9,122 bases of DNA, from NCBI GenBank assembly GCA_023395575.1, contig JAEWZA010000129.1, forward strand, positions 1-9,122. The letters run 5' to 3'. Below, piece after piece: positions 6,182 through 9,122 of the stretch (positions within the stretch are counted from its first letter, which is position 1; each line of letters starts with the position of its first letter). Under the pieces are notes generated by a model. The model did not search any database. It was not told the DNA's origin and worked only from the letters and a program-made list of their open reading frames with translations. The translations under genes and the position numbers were made by a program. This DNA comes from Bacillota bacterium. GTDB taxonomy: Bacteria > Bacillota > Clostridia > Acetivibrionales > DSM-1351.

Positions 6182-7321
6182 TTAGTCCTTCTTTTCATCT
6201 AAAACTATATACATTGATAAGTCTTTACTATTTCTGCGAATCTGAATTTTTATCTTGTCGCTAGGGATGCAAGATTTAAATGCTTCATTTAAATCAACAA
6301 TAGTATTTACTGATGTACCATTTACATTATATATGTAATCACCCTTTTTAATACCATACTTTTCAGCACACGATCCAGCTTCTATATATGTAACCTTCAA
6401 ACCATTTTTACTTGGAAGACCATATAGCGCAACTGAATCTTCCTCAAACTCAGCTCCAAGCGATATCCTCTTCACTTTACCATATTTATAAAAATGATCT
6501 AGAACATATTGGATAGTGTCAATAGGTATAGCATAATTTAATCCTTGAGCGCTTCTATCCGAAATAGAATTTACCCCTATTACTTCTCCTTTAGTATTGA
6601 CCAGTGGTCCTCCACTATTTCCAGGATTTAAAGCTACATCTGTCTGTATTAGTTTGTATTGATAAAATCCATCAATGCTCCTGTTAAGCCCGCTTATTAC
6701 ACCTACTGAAGCAGAATTTCTATTTTGAAATGACATTGGTGTTCCAATAGCAATTGCAGACCTACCAACAACTATGTCTTGAATTTTTCCAAACTTTGCA
6801 GCAGTCAATCCTATCTTATCGATTTTAATTACCGCTAGGTCAGAGTCAACATCTATGTATTTTATTCGGGCTTCATATCCAGTGCCGTCTGATAACACTA
6901 CAACAATTCTACTCATATTCTTAACAACATGAGCATTAGTAAGTATTTCACCTCCAGATTTGATTATCACACCAGAACCGAGAGCAAGTCCCTCCACACC
7001 TGATTTATCTTCTAATCTTGAATTACCAATAATCCCTACAACCGAAGGACCGATTGACTTAACAATATTAGGAATTAAATCAGCATTATTATTTGTAATA
7101 TTAACAGTACTGTTTGTCTTATTAACATTATAGTTTAGAGAAGTTGAAAGCGCCTCCACATCAACATATACTTTATTGTTAATTATAGTTGCACCAATGT
7201 TTGAAGCATTTCCATCTACAAAAACCTTAATGCTAGTTCCACCTAATACTAATAAGTTAGAACATGATGTCACAACAATTAGTAAACATAACACCAATAA
7301 CTTAATAAATTTATTTCTCAT
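6182..7321 (-). CDS. HtrA/DegP-type (S1C) serine protease with PDZ domain, probable lipoprotein
   Basis: 379 aa; AGAAAGGA (7329-7336) lies 7 nt before the ATG. The N-terminus has a basic start, a hydrophobic core and a lipobox-like VTSC with Cys20, implying lipid anchoring; a plain signal peptide cleaved a little later is the alternative. Residues about 31-77 resemble a single copper-amine-oxidase N-type motif (IKVFVDG...VYVDVEALS), the same module that opens the downstream neighbour. The trypsin-like domain (about 82-275) has an intact triad: H131 in TNAHVV, D161 in DSDLAVIKI, S236 in GNSGGPL. One PDZ domain follows (about 285-375, with KKGDYIYNVNG). Bacillus HtrA-type proteases usually have a cytoplasmic tail and transmembrane helix instead of a lipobox, so this architecture is unusual. 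The expected role is extracytoplasmic protein quality control or processing. The gene is first in a likely operon with the PsbP-repeat protein, a candidate partner or substrate (inference). Confidence 0.88.
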   Translation of the reverse strand: MRNKFIKLLVLCLLIVVTSCSNLLVLGGTSIKVFVDGNASNIGATIINNKVYVDVEALSTSLNYNVNKTNSTVNITNNNADLIPNIVKSIGPSVVGIIGNSRLEDKSGVEGLALGSGVIIKSGGEILTNAHVVKNMSRIVVVLSDGTGYEARIKYIDVDSDLAVIKIDKIGLTAAKFGKIQDIVVGRSAIAIGTPMSFQNRNSASVGVISGLNRSIDGFYQYKLIQTDVALNPGNSGGPLVNTKGEVIGVNSISDRSAQGLNYAIPIDTIQYVLDHFYKYGKVKRISLGAEFEEDSVALYGLPSKNGLKVTYIEAGSCAEKYGIKKGDYIYNVNGTSVNTIVDLNEAFKSCIPSDKIKIQIRRNSKDLSMYIVLDEKKD

Positions 7322-7348
7322 AATTTTTTCCTTTCTATTCCGGTAACA

Positions 7349-7410
7349 TTATTACAATAACATAACTTACTTATGGTTTCAATATTTCATTATGTAAACT
7401 CTTACAATAA
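7349..7410. repeat. paired TTACAATAA boxes flanking the protease promoter candidate
   Basis: TTACAATAA occurs at 7352-7360 and again at 7402-7410, exactly 50 bp apart (about five helical turns) and on either side of the candidate promoter. The first copy is part of a dyad, TTATT-AC-AATAA (7349-7360). Similar words appear elsewhere in this AT-rich window (285-295, 597-605), so the significance is uncertain. Confidence 0.2.
7370..7398 (-). promoter_or_regulatory. candidate promoter for the protease/PsbP-repeat operon
   Basis: On the minus strand TTTACA (7393-7398, 5 of 6 to consensus) is followed after 17 nt by CATAAG (7370-7375, 4 of 6), about 48 nt before the protease start. No terminator is visible between the DUF2752 gene and this point, so read-through from upstream is also possible. 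Confidence 0.35.
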
Positions 7411-7442
7411 TATGGTTTTTTGTTTAGTTTTAATCAATATTG

Positions 7443-7847
7443 TCACATAATAACATAAAAGTTTCTTATTATATAATATAATAAAAATAAAATAAATAAT
7501 GCTCCCCAAAATACCTTTCCTCTAGGTATAATTTTTATGTTTATTCCAAATAAATGAAAAGCCAGCTCTATATATGCTAGAGTTCCAATTATCAAACAAA
7601 ATATTGGTGTAATGTTAAATTTAAGAGAACTTAAGATATCACCTTTTAATAAGTGTTGAACACTTCTGGTATTGCCGCAACCCGGACAATACACATGAAA
7701 GTATTTGTAGATTGGGCATGTTGGAAAGTAAGTGCTCAATTTGAACAGTAAATCCTTAAAAATATACACCATGCCTACTGCAAACAAAGGAAAAATACAA
7801 ACTATTATTTTAATCAAAGAAAGCTTTTTTTTCATAAATATGTCCAT
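7443..7847 (-). CDS. DUF2752 family membrane protein
   Basis: 134 aa. The diagnostic DUF2752 core is present: TCPIYKYF (43-50) followed by YCPGCGNTRSVQHLLKGD (53-70), giving the CP...CPGCGxTR cysteine motif with C44, C54 and C57. Three hydrophobic helices are seen (about 11-30, 80-100, 111-130), with the Cys motif in the loop after the first. The function of the family is not established; the Cys arrangement suggests metal binding or redox chemistry at the membrane surface, which is inference. Start: ATG at 7845-7847 or a second ATG at 7833-7835 (MKKKLSLIK). Neither has a close SD. A GGGAGG lies 35 nt upstream of the first, with a small hairpin between. It lies 86 bp after the omega-amidase and 121 bp before the protease, all on the same strand. 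Confidence 0.8.
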   Translation of the reverse strand: MDIFMKKKLSLIKIIVCIFPLFAVGMVYIFKDLLFKLSTYFPTCPIYKYFHVYCPGCGNTRSVQHLLKGDILSSLKFNITPIFCLIIGTLAYIELAFHLFGINIKIIPRGKVFWGALFILFLLYYIIRNFYVIM

Positions 7848-7849
7848 GT

Positions 7850-7888
7850 CTTATAAAAAATATATAAGCGTGGATTTTTAAACCTCCC
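7850..7888 (-). promoter_or_regulatory. remote SD plus hairpin before the DUF2752 gene
   Basis: On the minus strand GGGAGG (7883-7888) is the only strong SD-like site before the DUF2752 start. It is 35 nt from the ATG at 7847. A perfect 6-bp hairpin, CTTATA (7863-7868) with TATAAG (7850-7855), lies in the gap; folded, it would bring the SD to about 16 nt from the ATG. No ATG, GTG or TTG follows the SD at normal distance. Confidence 0.3.
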
Positions 7889-7928
7889 TTTTAAGAGCAC
7901 TATATCCCTTTTTGACTTTATGAACCAT
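7878..7928 (-). CDS. possible 16-codon ORF between the omega-amidase and DUF2752 genes
   Basis: ATG at 7926-7928 opens MVHKVKKGYSALKREV and stops at TAA 7878-7880, beginning 5 nt after the omega-amidase stop. Its last codons contain the GGGAGG remote from the DUF2752 start, so terminating ribosomes could reinitiate downstream. The ATG itself has no SD. The basic, compact composition is suggestive but short enough to be chance. Confidence 0.2.
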   Translation of the reverse strand: MVHKVKKGYSALKREV

Positions 7929-7933
7929 TGCTT

Positions 7934-8737
7934 TTAAATCAAATATTCACTTACAACAGGAATTTGTTCTCGAATACTATCTACCATGTCTAAATCAACA
8001 TCTGAAATAATTATTTGTTCTTTTTCATCGGCTCTTGCCACAACATTTCCCCATGGGTCACATAACATTGAGTTTCCATATGCAACATAGCTGGCATCGA
8101 TATCTCTTGCAGGAGACACTGCAGCATGAAACAATTGATTATCAAGTGCTCGGGTCCTTATAAGCAACTCCCAATGAGCAGGGCCTGTAGTCATATTAAA
8201 TGCGCCTGGAGTAATAATAAGCATTGCACCGGCTTTACTCATCTCTCTATATAGCTCACTAAAGCGCATATCAAAGCAAATTGCTATACCTATTTTGCAA
8301 TATTCTGTATTTACAACAGTAACTTGTTTGCCGCAAGATAGTATATCTGATTCTTTAAAACGTATACCATTCTTAATATTTATATCAAATAGATGTACTT
8401 TCCTATGCTTACCAATTACTTTACCTGTCCTATCAAATATAAGACATGTGTTATAATACTTTCCTTCACATATCTCAGGAATTGAACCAGCAATCACATA
8501 TATATCATTATACTTAGCAACTTCAGAAATGACTGAAACAGTTTCACTATTTTTTAAATCTTCAGCATATATAGGAAATTTCTGAGTATCATAAGGGCAG
8601 TTAAACATTTCAGGCAGCACTGCAATATTAGCACTTTCATTTTTACAGCTCTTAATCATTTGAACAGCCTTATTAAGATTGTCACTCTTTGTATCTGAAA
8701 CTTTCATCTGACATAAACCAAGTCTTACTTTACTCAA
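7934..8737 (-). CDS. omega-amidase (Nit2-type carbon-nitrogen hydrolase)
   Basis: 267 aa from a TTG start (8735-8737) with GGAGGG 6 nt upstream. An ATG 26 codons further up would add a non-family N-terminus and bury this SD in the gene. The nitrilase triad is intact (TTG numbering): E43 in AVLPEMF, K113 in HRKVHLFD and C154 in GIAICFDMRF. These are almost the positions I recall for human NIT2 (E43, K112, C153), which supports the start. Nit2-specific stretches are clear: FNCPYDTQKFPIYAE, GSIPE, PGAFNMTTGPAHWELLIR, SPARDIDASYVAYGNS and IREQIPV. Omega-amidases hydrolyse alpha-ketoglutaramate and succinamate to the dicarboxylate plus ammonia, clearing the products of glutamine transamination, or the alpha-ketosuccinamate counterpart from asparagine. 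The enzyme is cytoplasmic, with no signal peptide. The neighbouring genes show no transaminase or methionine-salvage partner within this window. Confidence 0.9.
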   Translation of the reverse strand: MSKVRLGLCQMKVSDTKSDNLNKAVQMIKSCKNESANIAVLPEMFNCPYDTQKFPIYAEDLKNSETVSVISEVAKYNDIYVIAGSIPEICEGKYYNTCLIFDRTGKVIGKHRKVHLFDINIKNGIRFKESDILSCGKQVTVVNTEYCKIGIAICFDMRFSELYREMSKAGAMLIITPGAFNMTTGPAHWELLIRTRALDNQLFHAAVSPARDIDASYVAYGNSMLCDPWGNVVARADEKEQIIISDVDLDMVDSIREQIPVVSEYLI

Positions 8738-8743
8738 GAGATA

Positions 8744-8749
8744 CCCTCC
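8744..8749 (-). promoter_or_regulatory. ribosome binding site selecting the TTG start of the omega-amidase
   Basis: GGAGGG on the minus strand, then TATCTC, then TTG at 8737. The 6-nt spacing is normal. Residues from this TTG (MSKVRLGLCQMKV) match the usual N-terminal beta strand of nitrilases. Confidence 0.75.
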
Positions 8750-8785
8750 ATCTCGCCTATCTTGCTGGCGATACAAATTGTAATT

Positions 8786-8815
8786 AATAAATGTAGTTTT
8801 TGCTTGATTGCTCAA
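8786..8815 (-). promoter_or_regulatory. weak candidate promoter for the omega-amidase gene
   Basis: On the minus strand TTGAGC (8810-8815) and TTTATT (8786-8791) are 18 nt apart, each about 4 of 6 to consensus, roughly 50 nt before the TTG start. The -35 touches the arm of the 8814-8864 inverted repeat, so that hairpin or a bound factor could interfere with it. Confidence 0.22.
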
Positions 8816-8864
8816 AAACTCGAAAATGCACCATGTTCGTACAAAACTTTATTTTCGAGTTTTT
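8814..8864. repeat. perfect 14-bp inverted repeat (terminator-like on both strands)
   Basis: AAAAACTCGAAAAT (8814-8827) and ATTTTCGAGTTTTT (8851-8864) are perfect complements around a 23-nt loop. Each strand ends in CGAGTTTTT, so it can act as a weak bidirectional terminator, although the stem has only three G-C pairs and the loop is long. It lies directly upstream of the omega-amidase promoter region and could insulate it from transcription entering from the right. Confidence 0.5.
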
Positions 8865-8921
8865 AACAATAATAGCTGATAATTTAATAGAATTGATTCA
8901 TGTTATCAGCTATCTTGTTAA
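8863..8921. repeat. two-part 18-bp inverted repeat
   Basis: TTAACAA (8863-8869) pairs with TTGTTAA (8915-8921), and after a small internal loop (TA opposite C) ATAGCTGATAA (8872-8882) pairs with TTATCAGCTAT (8903-8913). The loop is 20 nt. The outer arm overlaps the last two bases of the preceding inverted repeat, so the two hairpins compete at their junction. There is no T-tract after it, so it is not an obvious terminator. Confidence 0.5.
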
Positions 8922-8924
8922 TTA

Positions 8925-8977
8925 TTCAACTTTCCCAGTTGAATTTTATGTGTTTAAACTTATCAATGGAAAGTTGA
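8925..8977. repeat. overlapping, mutually exclusive inverted repeats
   Basis: TTCAACT (8925-8931) can pair locally with AGTTGAA (8937-8943) around a 5-nt loop. Alternatively TCAACTTTCC (8926-8935) pairs perfectly over 10 bp with GGAAAGTTGA (8968-8977). The two share their left arm and cannot form together. This is switch-like geometry, although no gene for it to control is visible on either side. Confidence 0.4.
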
Positions 8978-8993
8978 GTTAGAAATAATTGCA

Positions 8994-9121
8994 TGAATTA
9001 GTTGCTGAACCAAAGTGCTTTTGCCGTAAAAACGACATGATGTCGTTTTTAGCACACTATGAACTATGGATGGTGAATGTGTGCGACGGCTAAAATACTG
9101 CGGTGAAGCATTACTAATTCA
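8994..9121. mobile_element. 128-bp palindromic element (MITE-like or structured RNA)
   Basis: The ends are perfect 9-bp inverted repeats, TGAATTAGT (8994-9002) and ACTAATTCA (9113-9121). Pairing continues inward with small bulges: TGCT (9003-9006) with AGCA (9107-9110), ACC with GGT, AGT with ACT, TTTT with AAAA, and GCCGT (9023-9027) with ACGGC (9086-9090). Inside this closing stem are two hairpins, 9028-9050 and GCACAC (9052-9057) with GTGTGC (9079-9084), making a three-way junction. Hand-counted GC is about 40%, against 24% in the 120 bp to the left. It encodes no protein. It is a small inverted-repeat element or a structured RNA gene. The window ends one base beyond it, so a target-site duplication cannot be checked. 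Confidence 0.45.
9027..9051. terminator. near-perfect palindromic terminator-like hairpin
   Basis: TAAAAACGACAT (9027-9038) and ATGTCGTTTTTA (9040-9051) are complementary around a single central G, so the practical loop is CATGATG or similar. Either strand reads a GTCG stem followed by TTTTTA, a compact bidirectional intrinsic terminator. GTGC (9015-9018) could also pair with GCAC (9052-9055), which competes with the second hairpin of the surrounding element. Confidence 0.55.
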
Positions 9122-9122
9122 A

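Larger units (their letters stand above)
8738..9122. other. gene-free right edge, dense in inverted repeats
   Basis: There is no protein-like frame in 385 bp; the one long plus-strand frame (8800-8982) lies across three inverted repeats and resembles nothing. The segment holds the omega-amidase 5' region (8738-8813), three successive inverted repeats (8814-8977) and a 128-bp palindromic element (8994-9121). Confidence 0.6.

Noticed and set aside
8800..8982. 60-codon plus-strand open frame
   Set aside because: It spans three inverted repeats, has no ribosome binding site and resembles no family; it overlaps the omega-amidase 5' region antisense.
9059..9121. Short plus-strand frames starting at ATGs near 9059 and 9066
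   Set aside because: The 9059 frame stops after five codons. The 9066 frame stays open to the edge for only 19 codons, has no ribosome binding site and lies within the palindromic element.
8814..9121. CRISPR array or tandem direct repeats
   Set aside because: The repeats are inverted, of different sequence and irregularly spaced; there is no recurring direct unit with spacers and no cas gene.
8994..9121. tRNA or IS200/IS605 end
   Set aside because: There is no acceptor/T-arm consensus or CCA-like end for a tRNA. The perfect terminal inverted repeats are not the subterminal hairpins of IS200/IS605, and no transposase is present.

Overview
The window is AT-rich (roughly 30% GC by eye). It has strong AAGGAG/GGAGG ribosome binding sites, intrinsic terminators, LytR-CpsA-Psr and copper-amine-oxidase-N-type envelope proteins and an antibiotic-resistance-type ABC-F ATPase. 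This points to a low-GC Gram-positive, most likely class Clostridia (a Ruminiclostridium- or Clostridium-like genome). The assignment is inferred from gene content and was not tested by search. No phage genes, transposase, tRNA, rRNA or CRISPR array is visible.

Layout. The left edge carries the 5' end of a minus-strand membrane protein (1-199), divergent from a plus-strand LCP-family gene (721-1851). The intergenic space between them is about 520 bp and holds candidate promoters and a leader hairpin. A bidirectional terminator (1869-1922) separates the LCP gene from the convergent ABC-F gene (1958-3616, minus). Upstream of the ABC-F gene lies about 630 bp without an intact gene. It contains an attenuator-like hairpin overlapping a 17-codon reading frame, a weak terminator for the next operon, and a coding-like tail with no start. 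Next, all on the minus strand in transcription order from the right, come an omega-amidase/Nit2 gene (7934-8737, TTG start), a DUF2752 membrane protein (7443-7847), an HtrA-type serine protease with a lipobox and a short copper-amine-oxidase-N-like segment (6182-7321), and a secreted protein with a copper-amine-oxidase-N domain plus three tandem PsbP/DUF1795-like domains (4247-6145). The last two are 30-36 bp apart and form a likely two-gene operon of exported proteins.

The right edge (8814-9121) has no gene but is dense in inverted repeats: a perfect 14-bp stem, a two-part 18-bp stem, a pair of mutually exclusive stems, and a 128-bp element bounded by inverted repeats. That element can fold into a long imperfect stem closing two hairpins and is clearly richer in GC than its left flank (about 40% versus 24%, hand count). 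It is the least explained part of the window and looks like a small mobile or structured-RNA element.

In four genes the longest reading frame is probably not the real protein or the start is uncertain. The ABC-F gene, the PsbP-repeat gene and the omega-amidase have ribosome binding sites that place the start downstream of the first ATG. The DUF2752 gene has its only good SD-like site 35 nt away, with a small hairpin in between.
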